Assembly (NCBI GenBank): GCA_965246915.1 | Contig: CBDFGB010000013.1 | Coordinates: 1-64,000 of the forward strand | Length of the DNA: 64,000 nt | Direction of reading: 5' to 3' | Origin: CAVRQM01 sp965246915 | GTDB lineage: Bacteria; Pseudomonadota; Alphaproteobacteria; Acetobacterales; Acetobacteraceae | In this document: in pieces, positions 43,937 through 52,742 of the stretch | How positions within the stretch are numbered: the stretch's first letter is position 1 | Layout of the letters: every line of letters begins with the position of its first letter | Notes under the pieces: generated by a model | Told to the model about the DNA's origin: nothing | Seen by the model: only the letters and a program-made list of their open reading frames with translations | Databases searched by the model: none | Made by a program: the position numbers and the translations under genes

Positions 43937-45462
43937 CCATCGACCTGCGGGACCGCTCGGGATCGAGCGGTCCACCGTCGGCGGGCGCCCCGCTGCTCGA
44001 GCTGCGAGGACTAGACAAAAAGTTCACCGGCACGCACGCGCTGAAACACGTCGACCTGGCGTTCAACGCGGGCGAAATCCATGCGATCGTCGGCGAGAAC
44101 GGCGCGGGCAAGTCGACGCTGATCAAGCTGCTGACCGGCGTGCACGTGCGCAGCGGCGGCGAGATCATCTGGCAGGGCCGCGCGGCCGATATCTCGACGC
44201 CGCACGACGCCATCGCGTTGGGTATCAATGCCGTGCATCAGGAAGTGGTGCTCTGTCGCCATCTGACCGTCGCGGCCAATCTGTTTCTCGGCGACGAGCG
44301 CGTGAAGCACGGCTTGCTTCAGCACGCCGCGATGGTGCGCGAGGCGCAGACGATCCTCGACGACATCGGCTTTCGCCTGCCCGCCGGCGCGATCCTGTCG
44401 TCGCTCACGATCGGTCAGCAGCAACTGGTCGCGACCGCCCGCGCGGCCACTCGCGGGACCAAGTTCCTGATATTTGACGAACCGACAGCCTATTTGACTC
44501 GACAGGAATCAGCACAGCTCTTCGCGCTGATCCGCCGCCTGAAGACGGCCGGCGTCACCATCGTCTATATCAGTCACCGGCTCGAGGAGGTGTTCGCCCT
44601 CTCCGATCGCGTGTCGATCCTGCGCGACGGCGAACTCGTCTCGACGTCGGTGACGAGCCAAACGACCGAGGAAATGTTGATCCGCGGCATGATCAACCGC
44701 TCGATCGAGCAAGTCTTCCATAAGGATTCCGTGGCGCACGGGACGATGATCCTCGAGACGCGCGCACTGTCGGGGCGCGGATTTCAAGACATTTCGTTGA
44801 GCGTGTCGGAGGGTGAGATCGTCGGCCTGTATGGCCTGATCGGCGCGGGACGCAGTGAGTTCGTGCAGGCGCTGTTCGGCCGCGATCCGGCGATCGGCGG
44901 CGAGATTCTATGGCGCGGCCAGCCAGTCAGGATCCGCAACGAGCGTGACGCGTTAAAGCTCGGGATTGCACTGGCGCCCGAGAGTCGGCGGGATCAGGGC
45001 CTCGCGCTCAACCTGCCGGTCGGGTTCAACCTGAACCTGCCGATTTTCCGCCGGCTGAGCCGCGGCCCATGGCTGCCGATTGCCGCGGAGACAAAGCATG
45101 CCGAGCGGCAGATCGCCGATCTGCGCATCAAGACCGCGTCGCGTCACGCGCCGGCGTCCAGCCTGTCGGGCGGCAATCAGCAGAAGATCGTCATCGGCAA
45201 GTGGCTGAACCATGGCGCGAAACTGTTCATCTTCGACGAGCCCACGGTCGGCGTGGACGTCGGCACCAAGGCCGAGATTTACCGCCTGATGGGCGCTCTG
45301 CTTCAGGGCGGCGCGGGGATCATCCTGATCTCGTCCTATCTGCCCGAGGTCTATGAGCTGGCCGACACGTTGCATGTGTTCCGCCGCGGTCAGCTGGTGG
45401 CGAGCCACGGCCACAAGGTCGCCACCCACGAGGACGTTCTCACCAAAGCGATCGGCGTTTGA
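43933..45462 (+). CDS. ABC transporter ATPase with two nucleotide-binding domains (RbsA/XylG type)
   Basis: This 509-residue cytosolic ATPase has two domains. The first has an intact Walker A (GENGAGKSTLIKLLTG) and Walker B (LIFDEPTAYLT). The second has the degenerate Walker A usual for this family (GLIGAGRSEFVQALFG), the signature LSGGNQQK and IFDEPTVGVD. It powers the importer with the permease at 45479. It starts with GTG, overlapping the binding-protein stop. Confidence 0.94.
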   Translation: MTIDLRDRSGSSGPPSAGAPLLELRGLDKKFTGTHALKHVDLAFNAGEIHAIVGENGAGKSTLIKLLTGVHVRSGGEIIWQGRAADISTPHDAIALGINAVHQEVVLCRHLTVAANLFLGDERVKHGLLQHAAMVREAQTILDDIGFRLPAGAILSSLTIGQQQLVATARAATRGTKFLIFDEPTAYLTRQESAQLFALIRRLKTAGVTIVYISHRLEEVFALSDRVSILRDGELVSTSVTSQTTEEMLIRGMINRSIEQVFHKDSVAHGTMILETRALSGRGFQDISLSVSEGEIVGLYGLIGAGRSEFVQALFGRDPAIGGEILWRGQPVRIRNERDALKLGIALAPESRRDQGLALNLPVGFNLNLPIFRRLSRGPWLPIAAETKHAERQIADLRIKTASRHAPASSLSGGNQQKIVIGKWLNHGAKLFIFDEPTVGVDVGTKAEIYRLMGALLQGGAGIILISSYLPEVYELADTLHVFRRGQLVASHGHKVATHEDVLTKAIGV

Positions 45463-45478
45463 CAGAAGGATTGCAGTC

Positions 45479-46444
45479 ATGAGCGCTGCCGCGGCACCCG
45501 ATGTCGCACGGAGGCGACTGTCGATTCCGTTCGGCCTGACCCTGGTGCTGCTGCTCGCGGTGCTGTTCGTTGTGTTGACGTTCACAACCAACACCTTCAT
45601 GTCGGAACGCAACATCGCCAATCTGGCCCGGCAGGGCTCGATGATCGCGATCCTGGCGGTGGGGCAGACCTTTGTCATCATCACCGCGGGCATCGACCTG
45701 TCGGTGGGCGCGGTCGCCGGCTTCATCACGGTGATCGTCGCCTGGCTGCTGACGCACGACGTACCTATCTGGGCGTCGGTGCTCATCAGCCTCGGGTTCG
45801 GCGTGGCGATCGGCGCGTTCCACGCCTTCGGCATCGTGAAAATGGGACTCCCGCCGTTCATCATCACGCTGGCCACGCTGACGTCGCTTCGTGGCATCGG
45901 GCTGCTGATCACCAACGGCGCCACGATCTCCATCACCGACGACGATTTTACAAACTTCTCGCTCGGCGACGTGTTCGGCGTGGTGCCCAATCTGTTCGCG
46001 ATGGTCCTCGTCGTCGCGGTGCCCTGCTGGCTATTCCTCAGTCACAGCCGGTGGGGACGCTATCTGTTTGCGATTGGCTCCAACGCGGAAGCCGCGCGAC
46101 TGTCCGGCGTCAGCGTCGTTCGCACCACCTATCTGGCCTACATCCTGTGCTCGATATGCGCGGCGTTGGTGGGGTTGCTGCTCGCCTCGCGCATCGGGAT
46201 CGGCAACGCGACGCAGGCCGAGGGGTGGGAGCTGCAGGCCATCGCCAGCTCGGTCATCGGCGGCACCAGCCTGTTTGGAGCGGTGGGCTCCTGGCACGGG
46301 CCTCTGCTGGGCGCGTTCATCCTGGCCACGATCAACAACGGGGCGAACCTGCTGAACGTCAACTCGTTCTGGCAGAGGATCATCACCGGCGGGCTGATCA
46401 TCGTGATCGTGTATTTCGACCAGCTACGGCGAAGGAGACGGTGA
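45479..46444 (+). CDS. ABC transporter permease (RbsC/XylH type)
   Basis: This 321-residue inner-membrane protein of the BPD_transp_2 family has about nine helices. GQTFVIITAGIDLSVGAVAGF is the conserved family block, with ATLTSLRGIGLL and SVIGGTSLFGAVGSWHG further on. It completes the galM, binding protein, ATPase, permease operon. A collapsed LysE gene begins three bases after its stop. Confidence 0.94.
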   Translation: MSAAAAPDVARRRLSIPFGLTLVLLLAVLFVVLTFTTNTFMSERNIANLARQGSMIAILAVGQTFVIITAGIDLSVGAVAGFITVIVAWLLTHDVPIWASVLISLGFGVAIGAFHAFGIVKMGLPPFIITLATLTSLRGIGLLITNGATISITDDDFTNFSLGDVFGVVPNLFAMVLVVAVPCWLFLSHSRWGRYLFAIGSNAEAARLSGVSVVRTTYLAYILCSICAALVGLLLASRIGIGNATQAEGWELQAIASSVIGGTSLFGAVGSWHGPLLGAFILATINNGANLLNVNSFWQRIITGGLIIVIVYFDQLRRRRR

Positions 46445-46446
46445 TC

Positions 46447-46667
46447 ATGAGTCTCGCTTTCCTGCTCACCTCGCTCATCGTCATCGTCTCTCCGGGAACC
46501 TGCGCGCTCTATACCCTGGCCGCGGGGCTCTCGCGAGGCGGCCGCGCGAGCGTCGTGGCGGCGTCCGGATGCACAGCTCGCGTCCGCGAATTCTGACCTG
46601 GATGCGCCGGGCGTTCGCCGGCGCATGCGTGGGCCTCGGTGCGAAGCTGGCGTTCGCCGATCGCTGA
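46447..46667 (+). pseudogene. LysE/RhtB-family exporter relic with internal deletion
   Basis: The frame from ATG 46447 reads MSLAFLLTSLIVIVSPGT, then LYTLAAGLSRGGRASVVAA, the N-terminus of the LysE family, and ends at 46596. In the next frame, 46569-46667 reads RPRILTWMRRAFAGA followed by VGLGAKLAFADR and a stop, the family's C-terminus. The roughly 130 residues between (most membrane helices) are missing, and the join changes frame. It follows the ABC permease by two bases. Confidence 0.75.
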
Positions 46668-46681
46668 TTTCGCCGTGCCGG

Positions 46682-47089
46682 CTACGGCTTTGCCTGGTCG
46701 ATGCCCGAAAACGAAAAGTCGCCGCCCTTGCATAACAGCTTTGCCCGGTTGGCCTTCGCGCAGGCGTAGGCAAAACAATCCCCCATGTTCAACGCGGCGG
46801 AATGGCGACCCTTGCCGAATTTTTCGTATGCCTCCGCAGCCAAATCAAATTCTCTCTCGCCAATGTCTACAATCGTGAGATCGCCCACTTGCCTGTAGAG
46901 ACTGACTTGCTCTCGCGCACGAGAGGGCGGCAGACCGTAACTCTTGCGAAGTCCCGCCATCGTTTCCCACAGCGATAGCGCGGAGCAAAGACGAACCGGA
47001 TCCGCGTCCAGCGCGCTCTCCAGGGCCGTGGCGTCCGCCTCATTGGCGATGATTGATGTCAGAGCCGAAGCGTTGACAAAAATCGTCAC
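46682..47089 (-). CDS. vapC: VapC-like PIN-domain toxin with Asn at the first acidic position
   Basis: This 135-residue PIN-domain protein has the typical VapC layout (SALSLWETMAGLRKSYGL in the middle, NMGDCFAYACAKANRAKLL near the end with the conserved Asp). The first invariant Asp of the active site, normally in VDASAL, is Asn here (IFVNASALTS, AAC codon). The remaining acidic residues look present. The GTG start at 47089 overlaps the antitoxin stop (GTGA). RNase activity may be reduced or lost. Confidence 0.85.
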   Translation of the reverse strand: MTIFVNASALTSIIANEADATALESALDADPVRLCSALSLWETMAGLRKSYGLPPSRAREQVSLYRQVGDLTIVDIGEREFDLAAEAYEKFGKGRHSAALNMGDCFAYACAKANRAKLLCKGGDFSFSGIDQAKP

Positions 47090-47325
47090 AGATCGCCCGA
47101 CAAGTCGCCGAAGAACGCCCTGTCCGCGACCTCCCCCGTCGGCGGAGGCAGTGGATGGGCCTTTCGCAGCGCCGCAAAACGTTCTCGCAAGGGAATCGTC
47201 TTGTCCGCCCGGTCCAGCTCTCCCTTGACAGCCGTCTTCACCGCGTCCTGCTTGGACACCCCCCACCGGGTCGCCAGCTGAGCGACCAGTTCGGCCGTCG
47301 CATCATCCTTGATGTAGAGCGGCAT
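47086..47325 (-). CDS. vapB: VapB-like antitoxin
   Basis: This 79-residue antitoxin of the Rv0623/VapB transcription-factor type has an N-terminal ribbon-helix-helix-like segment (MPLYIKDDATAELVAQLATR, then GVSKQDAVKTAVKGEL). The C-terminal tail, RFAALRKAHPLP, would bind the toxin. A GGAG site lies six bases before the ATG at 47325. It overlaps the PIN gene by GTGA and likely autoregulates the pair. Confidence 0.85.
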   Translation of the reverse strand: MPLYIKDDATAELVAQLATRWGVSKQDAVKTAVKGELDRADKTIPLRERFAALRKAHPLPPPTGEVADRAFFGDLSGDL

Positions 47326-47371
47326 GGAAATCTCCGTCGGATATCCAACGATTCGTCACGATTGCAAGCCC

Positions 47372-48520
47372 TCAAGCCGCCTGCCCGGCCGCCCAGCCGC
47401 TCGCCCAGGCCCACTGGAAATTATAGCCACCGAGCCATCCCGTCACGTCCACCGCCTCGCCGATCACATACAGGCCGGGCACGGTCGACTCCATCGTGCG
47501 CGACGACAGCACGAATGTATCCACGCCGCCCAGCGTCACCTCGGCCTTCGCATAGCCCTCCGAGCCGGACGGGCTCAGCCGCCATGCCTTGATCGCCGCC
47601 CCCAGCGCCAGCAGCGCCCGGTCGGCAGCTTCGCCCGCCACCACGCCCGACAATTCTTCCGGCAGTAGCAATTCGACCATACGTTGCGGCAACAGTTCAC
47701 CCAACAGCGTGCGCACCCGAGCTTTCGGCCGCGCCCGCTTGCGCTCCCGCAGCACGGACGCGGGAACATCCGGCAGCAGATCGAGCGCCACCTCCGTCCC
47801 CTCCCGCCACGCCGAGGAGATTTGAAGGATCGCCGGGCCGGACAGGCCTCGATGGGTGAACAGCATCGCCTCACGAAACGAGGCCATGCCGCAAGCCGCG
47901 ACCACCGGCAACGCCACCCCGCTCAATGACGCGGTGCGCGAAAGCTCGGCGGGTGCCAGGGTGAGCGGCACGAGGCCCGGCCTCGGCGCGACAATCGGCA
48001 GCCCGAAACGCGCCGCGACGTCGTGGCTGAACCCCGTGGCCCCCATCTTCGGAATGGACAGTCCGCCGGTGGCAAGCACCACGGAGTCCGCGAACACGTC
48101 GCCGCCCGAAATCTCGATCCGGAAGCGATCCGCCCGCACGACATCGACCACCCGCGCGCGCAGCCACAATTCCACTCCGGCCGCCGCGCACTCCGCGAGC
48201 AGCATGGCCACGATCGCCCGCGCCGAACCGTCGCAGAACAACTGCCCCAACGTCTTCTCGTGCCAGGCGATGCGGTGCGCCTCGACCAGCGCCAGAAAAT
48301 CCGCCGGCGTGTAGCGGGCCAGCGCCGACGTGGCGAAACGCGGATTGGCCGAGAAGAAGCGATCGGGCGCGCAGTGCAGATTGGTGAAGTTGCAGCGTCC
48401 GCCGCCGGAAATCAGGATCTTTTTGCCGGCCTCGTCGGCATGGTCGAGCACGAGGACGCGCCTCCCGCGCCGCCCGGCGGCGATGGCGCACATGAGGCCG
48501 GCCGCCCCGGCGCCAAACAC
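47372..48520 (-). CDS. HI0933/BaiN-type flavoprotein, N-terminus uncertain
   Basis: This is a 382-residue FAD-binding protein of the HI0933/YhiN family, as called from GTG 48520. FGAGAAGLMCAIAAGRRG is the Rossmann motif, KKILISGGGRCNFTNLH the family signature and ESTVPGLYVIGEAVDVTGW the FAD-closing block. The first beta strand (NRFDVVV) lies upstream of that GTG in the same frame, but no ATG, GTG or TTG occurs there before it. Either a rare start such as CTG is used or the N-terminus is shortened. The reaction is unknown. Confidence 0.82.
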   Translation of the reverse strand: MFGAGAAGLMCAIAAGRRGRRVLVLDHADEAGKKILISGGGRCNFTNLHCAPDRFFSANPRFATSALARYTPADFLALVEAHRIAWHEKTLGQLFCDGSARAIVAMLLAECAAAGVELWLRARVVDVVRADRFRIEISGGDVFADSVVLATGGLSIPKMGATGFSHDVAARFGLPIVAPRPGLVPLTLAPAELSRTASLSGVALPVVAACGMASFREAMLFTHRGLSGPAILQISSAWREGTEVALDLLPDVPASVLRERKRARPKARVRTLLGELLPQRMVELLLPEELSGVVAGEAADRALLALGAAIKAWRLSPSGSEGYAKAEVTLGGVDTFVLSSRTMESTVPGLYVIGEAVDVTGWLGGYNFQWAWASGWAAGQAA

Positions 48521-48537
48521 GACGACATCGAAGCGGT

Positions 48538-49326
48538 TCAGGTTTCGGTCGCGATCCAGCCGCTGGCGGCGGCGGCGATCAGCGCCAAGGCGGCAACCGC
48601 GCCGTCCGCCTCGCCCTTCTCGAAGTCGCCTTCGGTCTGGGCCATGGTGTTCGTGACGTGCGCGAAGCAGACCACCGCCGCTTCACGCGCCCGCGCGAAC
48701 GCGTACAATGCCGCCGCCTCCATCTCCACGGCCACCGCCCCCTCCTCCCGTGCGGCCGCGATGGCCTGCTCGGTCTCGCGGTAGGGCGCATCCGTGGTCC
48801 AGACGGTACCCCGCACGACATCGGCCGAAAACCCGGTCGCTATACGCCGCAGCAGGTTCGGATCGGCGGCCGCGGGAAGCTCGGGCGGGAGGTAGTGCAG
48901 GCTGGTGCCCTCGTCGCGCAGCGCCCGCTCGATCAACAGGAAGCATGCCTCGGGCGGCAGCTCGCCGATCCGGCCGGCAGAGGTGATGCTGAGCAGCAGC
49001 CGGCAGCCCGAGGCAAACAACTGCTCGGCGACCAGCACCGCGAACGAGGCTCCGACCGCGCACCCGACAATGCCGATTTCGTGCCCATCCTGCTGGAACA
49101 CGTCGAGCACGCTATGATAGCACGCCCAGCCGGCATGCGGCGTGGCGCGGCCCGTCTCGCGCAGATGGCGCACCAGATCGCCGTCCGGGTCCAGCACGCA
49201 GATCTCGGGCACGTCGAGCAACGGCAGGCCGCGCTGCCGCCGCGCCTCGCGCAGCAGGTTCTCCGGGCGGAAAACGGAAGGTGCCGCGAAATCACGGCGG
49301 GCGAGGTGAGCGCGCAGATCGGTCAT
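48538..49326 (-). CDS. Nucleoside phosphorylase, uridine-phosphorylase-like
   Basis: This 262-residue protein of the PNP/UDP phosphorylase superfamily has IGIVGCAVGASFAVLVAEQL (phosphate-site Gly-rich loop), ITSAGRIGELPP, and AVEMEAAALYAFAR with the ribose-binding Glu-Met-Glu. It cleaves or forms nucleoside N-glycosidic bonds. The exact base is unknown. It lies downstream of the catABC genes on the same strand with a 39-base gap, so co-transcription is possible but a functional link is not obvious. Confidence 0.82.
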   Translation of the reverse strand: MTDLRAHLARRDFAAPSVFRPENLLREARRQRGLPLLDVPEICVLDPDGDLVRHLRETGRATPHAGWACYHSVLDVFQQDGHEIGIVGCAVGASFAVLVAEQLFASGCRLLLSITSAGRIGELPPEACFLLIERALRDEGTSLHYLPPELPAAADPNLLRRIATGFSADVVRGTVWTTDAPYRETEQAIAAAREEGAVAVEMEAAALYAFARAREAAVVCFAHVTNTMAQTEGDFEKGEADGAVAALALIAAAASGWIATET

Positions 49327-49365
49327 GGTTTCTGTCTTCGCGGCGACGCTCCGAAGGTAACACGG

Positions 49366-49659
49366 CTAGCCGCCAGAGTCGGGGCGGATCGCGGAGGGAT
49401 GACGCGCCAGCGGCGTGACCGTGATGTCCATGAACGGAAACAGCGGGAGCCCCGAGAGGATATCATGGAGTTCGTCATGATCGGCGACATCGAACACGCT
49501 GATGTTTGCATAGCGTCCCGCCACCCGCCACAGATGCCGCCAGCGCCCGTCGCGCTGCAACGCGACGGCGCGAGCCTTTTCCTCGCCGCGCAGTCTCTCG
49601 AACGTCGCCGGGTCGAGGTCGCGCGGGATACGCACGTCCATCTGCACGCAATACAGCAT
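49366..49659 (-). CDS. catC: Muconolactone delta-isomerase
   Basis: This 97-residue protein matches CatC in length and sequence (MLYCVQMDVRIPRDL at the start, GRYANISVFDVADHDELHD, and LPLFPFMDITVTPLARHPS at the end). It isomerises muconolactone to 3-oxoadipate enol-lactone in the catechol branch of the beta-ketoadipate pathway. The start at 49659 has GAGGAG upstream. It follows catB by 11 bases. Confidence 0.95.
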   Translation of the reverse strand: MLYCVQMDVRIPRDLDPATFERLRGEEKARAVALQRDGRWRHLWRVAGRYANISVFDVADHDELHDILSGLPLFPFMDITVTPLARHPSAIRPDSGG

Positions 49660-49670
49660 CGGTCGGCTCC

Positions 49671-50825
49671 TCAGCGTCGGGCATAGCGGCGCACATTGGC
49701 GGCATCGAGAGTCACGCCAAGGCCCGGCCCGGACGGCAGATGCACGTGGCAGTCGGCAAAACGCAGGGGCGTGGTCACGAGGTCGTCGACCAGGATCCTC
49801 GGCCCGAAATGCTCGCAGCCCCATGCCAGCGACGGCAAGCCGGCAAACGCGTGCAGATGGGCGGCCGCGCCGATGCTGCTCTCCAACAGGCAGCCGCCGT
49901 ACAGGCCGATCCCCGCCGCCTCGGCCACCGCCGCCACCCGCTGCAGGCCAAGCAGGCCGCCATGCTTGACCAGCTTCAGCGACACCGCGTCGGCGGCGGC
50001 CGCGTGCGCGACGGCCATCATGTCGTGCGTCGAGAACACGCACTCATCGGCCAGCAACGGCGGTCCATGTGGCCGCGCACGCAACCGGCCCATCGCTGCT
50101 ATGTTCCAGGCTGCCACCGGCTGCTCCACCAGCGCCACGCCCAAATCAGACAATGCCGGAAGGCAGCGCGCGGCGGTGGTCTCGTCCCACGCCTGATTGG
50201 CGTCGACGATAAGCCGCGCGCGGTCGCCGAGCCCGGCCGCGAGCCGATCCAACCGCGCCAAGTCGGCTGCCGGTTCCCGTGCGCCGATCTTGACCTTGAA
50301 CGTATCGTGCAGCCGGGCCGCGATCTTGCCCTCGGCTTCCTCGATCTCCTGCCCCGCATCGCCCGAGGCCAGGGTCCACAGCACCGGGATGCGGTCGCGC
50401 GCCACTCCGCCAAGGAACTGGGCGGCCGGCACGCCGAGCGCCCGCCCCACGGCGTCGAACAGCGCGGTCTCGACCGCCGCCTTCGCCGCAGTGTTGCGTT
50501 TGGCAGCCAGCGACATGCGCGCGGCCGCAGCCTCGAACCGGTTGGCGCGCAGACCAAGCAGGGCCGGCGCGAGGTAGACGTCGATGGTCGACTTGATGCT
50601 CTCGACGCTCTCCTCGCTCCAGCGCGGCCCACCGAGCGTCGCAGCCTCGCCAATGCCTTCGATCCCGCCGGCGAGGCGAAGCTGCACGATCACGTAGCTC
50701 TGCGCGCTGACCGATGTCTGCGACAGCCGGTGCGGCCGGATGGTCGGCACGTCGACGATCGTCGTGTGGATCTCGTCGATCGCGAAGTCGCACGACGCCG
50801 CATCGGCGACCACCGTATCGGGCAT
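49671..50825 (-). CDS. catB: Muconate cycloisomerase
   Basis: This 384-residue enolase-superfamily enzyme converts cis,cis-muconate to muconolactone. The catalytic Lys lies in FKVKIGAREP, metal ligands in LIVDANQAWDE, VEQPV and LADECV, and the second Lys in SLKLVKHGG. The order catA, catB, catC is retained, and it follows catA by three bases. All catalytic residues appear present. Confidence 0.95.
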   Translation of the reverse strand: MPDTVVADAASCDFAIDEIHTTIVDVPTIRPHRLSQTSVSAQSYVIVQLRLAGGIEGIGEAATLGGPRWSEESVESIKSTIDVYLAPALLGLRANRFEAAAARMSLAAKRNTAAKAAVETALFDAVGRALGVPAAQFLGGVARDRIPVLWTLASGDAGQEIEEAEGKIAARLHDTFKVKIGAREPAADLARLDRLAAGLGDRARLIVDANQAWDETTAARCLPALSDLGVALVEQPVAAWNIAAMGRLRARPHGPPLLADECVFSTHDMMAVAHAAAADAVSLKLVKHGGLLGLQRVAAVAEAAGIGLYGGCLLESSIGAAAHLHAFAGLPSLAWGCEHFGPRILVDDLVTTPLRFADCHVHLPSGPGLGVTLDAANVRRYARR

Positions 50826-50828
50826 GGC

Positions 50829-51758
50829 TCAGGCCGCTTCCGCATGGACGCGATGCACGATCGGGTCAGGGAGCGCGTCGGCCGCGGCGTTCAGCACGAA
50901 GTCGAAGCGGATCTCCGTGAACGGTCCGTCCAGACCCAGCGCGCGCGCCGCGTCCGGATCGGTGTTTCGCGTCATCGGCGGGATCAGATCGTCGCGCGTG
51001 GCAAAGGCAAAGTCGTCGTGCAGATCGGGATCGTCGGCGATGTTGATCTGTGTGGTCAGCTTGCGAAAGCCCGGCGCGGAGACGAAAAAGTGGATGTGCG
51101 CCGGCCGCCGACCGTGCCGGCCGATCGCGGTCAGCAGTTTCTGCGTCGGCCCGTCCGGCGGGCAGGCATAACCAACCGGCAGGATCGTCCGGAACCGATA
51201 CGCGCCGTGGGCATCCGTCTCGATGCGTCGCCGCAGGTTGAACGGCGCTTGCGGCGGGCCGAAGAACGAATAGAACCCCTGCGTGTTCGCGTGCCACACA
51301 TCGACCACGGCTGCTGCCGCCGGCGCGCCCCGACCGTCCAGCACCCGGCCGTGCATCACGAGGACCGTGCCTGTTTCGGAGCCGTCATCCAGCCGCGCCT
51401 CGCCTTTGGACAAGGGCGCGCCGGCGACGTAGAGCGGTCCCTCGATCGTTCGCGGCGTCCCGCCGCTCAGGCCGGCCGCGCGTTCCTTGGCGTCGGTGCG
51501 CAGGTCGAGGAAATGCTCGACGCCCAGTCCTGCGGCGAGCAGGCCCCATTCATTGCGCTGCCCGAGTTCCGTGACATAGGCCATCGCCGCCCAGAACTCC
51601 GTCGGCGTCACGTCGAATTCCTCGACCAGCGCGAACAGGTCGGACACGGCCCGGCGGATGATGTGCTTCAGCCTCGGGTCACCGAGCGGACCATCAAGAC
51701 CGCTCAGCTTGGTCAGCAGATCTTTGGTCGGGCTGGCGTCCAGGATATTCTCGGTCAT
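50829..51758 (-). CDS. catA: Catechol 1,2-dioxygenase
   Basis: This 309-residue intradiol dioxygenase cleaves catechol to cis,cis-muconate using Fe(III). Iron ligands are two Tyr (TIEGPLYVAGAP and LPVGYACPPDGPT) and two His (RRPAHIHFFVSAPG). The N-terminal helical domain that forms the dimer is also present. The ATG at 51758 has AAAGGAGG upstream. It is the first gene of the catABC operon, divergent from catR. Confidence 0.96.
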   Translation of the reverse strand: MTENILDASPTKDLLTKLSGLDGPLGDPRLKHIIRRAVSDLFALVEEFDVTPTEFWAAMAYVTELGQRNEWGLLAAGLGVEHFLDLRTDAKERAAGLSGGTPRTIEGPLYVAGAPLSKGEARLDDGSETGTVLVMHGRVLDGRGAPAAAAVVDVWHANTQGFYSFFGPPQAPFNLRRRIETDAHGAYRFRTILPVGYACPPDGPTQKLLTAIGRHGRRPAHIHFFVSAPGFRKLTTQINIADDPDLHDDFAFATRDDLIPPMTRNTDPDAARALGLDGPFTEIRFDFVLNAAADALPDPIVHRVHAEAA

Positions 51759-51809
51759 CGCATCCTCCTTTGACGGCATTTGCGCCGTTTCGGTGGCGAT
51801 GACAGTTAT

Positions 51810-51842
51810 CCGATCCAGCCATCCCGTCCAGGACCGGATCGG
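51810..51842. promoter_or_regulatory. Inverted repeat between catA and catR, candidate CatR site
   Basis: CCGATCC (51810-51816) and GGATCGG (51836-51842) form a seven-base inverted repeat with a 19-base spacer in the 111-base gap between the divergent catA and catR genes. LysR regulators usually bind T-N11-A palindromes, so the spacing is not canonical. It could be a paired half-site or a hairpin. Confidence 0.3.
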
Positions 51843-51869
51843 TGTATGTTCATGCCCGGAAGGTATGGA

Positions 51870-52742
51870 ATGGATCTGCGCGACTTGCGCTGCTTCGTTG
51901 CGGTCGCCGAGGAGCGCAGTTTCACGCGCGCCGCGGCCCGGCTCGGCATGGCGCAACCGCCGCTCAGCCGGCGCATACAGACGCTGGAGGAAGCGATCGG
52001 CGCGGCCCTGATCCGCCGCGAGCGCCCCCTCGCGCTGACCGATGCGGGACGCTTCCTGCTCGAGCAGGCTCAGGCGCTGCTGGCCCGCGCCGACGATCTG
52101 CCGGCCGCGGTGCGCCGCATGGACGAGGGACGTCGTCGCCTGTTCGGCATCGGATTTGTGGGCAGCACGCTCTATGGCCCACTCCCCCGCGCCATCAAAC
52201 GCTTCCGCGAGCACGAACCCAACGTCGAGGTCAGCCTCGTCGAACTCAGCACGCATCAACAGCGCGAAGCCCTTCGCGTGGGGCGCATCGATGTCGGGTT
52301 CGGCAGGCTGGATCTCGGAGACGATGCAGAGGTGATGCGCCGCGTGCTGGTGTGGGAGCGGCTGGTCTGCGCCACGGCACGGACGCACTCGTTCGCGGCG
52401 CGCACGGAGATCTCGTTGCGCGAGGTCGCGGACGAACCCTTTCTGCTGTACCCAGGCCGGCCACGCCCGAGCTTCGCCGATCAGGTACTCGCGATCTTCC
52501 ACGCCGCCGGTCTGTCGCCGCGCGTGGTGCTGGAGGCCAACGAGGTGCAGACGGCGGTAGGACTGGCCGCCGCCGGGGTCGGCGTGACTCTGGTGCCGCA
52601 ATCCGTCCAGCGGTTGCGTGGCGAGGAACTGGCCTACACCCCAGTCAGCGAGGAGACGGCGCGATCACCGCTGATCGTCAGCCATCGCACTGAGGATCGC
52701 TCGACCCTGCTGCGCCGCTTTCTGGAGCTGACCGAGCCGTGA
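51870..52742 (+). CDS. catR: LysR-family regulator, probably CatR
   Basis: This 290-residue LysR protein starts MDLRDLRCFVAVAEERSFTR. It has an N-terminal winged helix (AAARLGMAQPPLSRRIQTLEE) and a C-terminal effector-binding domain (FGIGFVGSTLYGPLPRAI). It is divergent from catABC, so it most likely activates that operon in response to muconate, as CatR and BenM do. The ATG at 51870 with a GGAAGG site is chosen over upstream ATGs. Its 3' end overlaps the convergent ligase gene by 65 bases. Confidence 0.9.
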   Translation: MDLRDLRCFVAVAEERSFTRAAARLGMAQPPLSRRIQTLEEAIGAALIRRERPLALTDAGRFLLEQAQALLARADDLPAAVRRMDEGRRRLFGIGFVGSTLYGPLPRAIKRFREHEPNVEVSLVELSTHQQREALRVGRIDVGFGRLDLGDDAEVMRRVLVWERLVCATARTHSFAARTEISLREVADEPFLLYPGRPRPSFADQVLAIFHAAGLSPRVVLEANEVQTAVGLAAAGVGVTLVPQSVQRLRGEELAYTPVSEETARSPLIVSHRTEDRSTLLRRFLELTEP

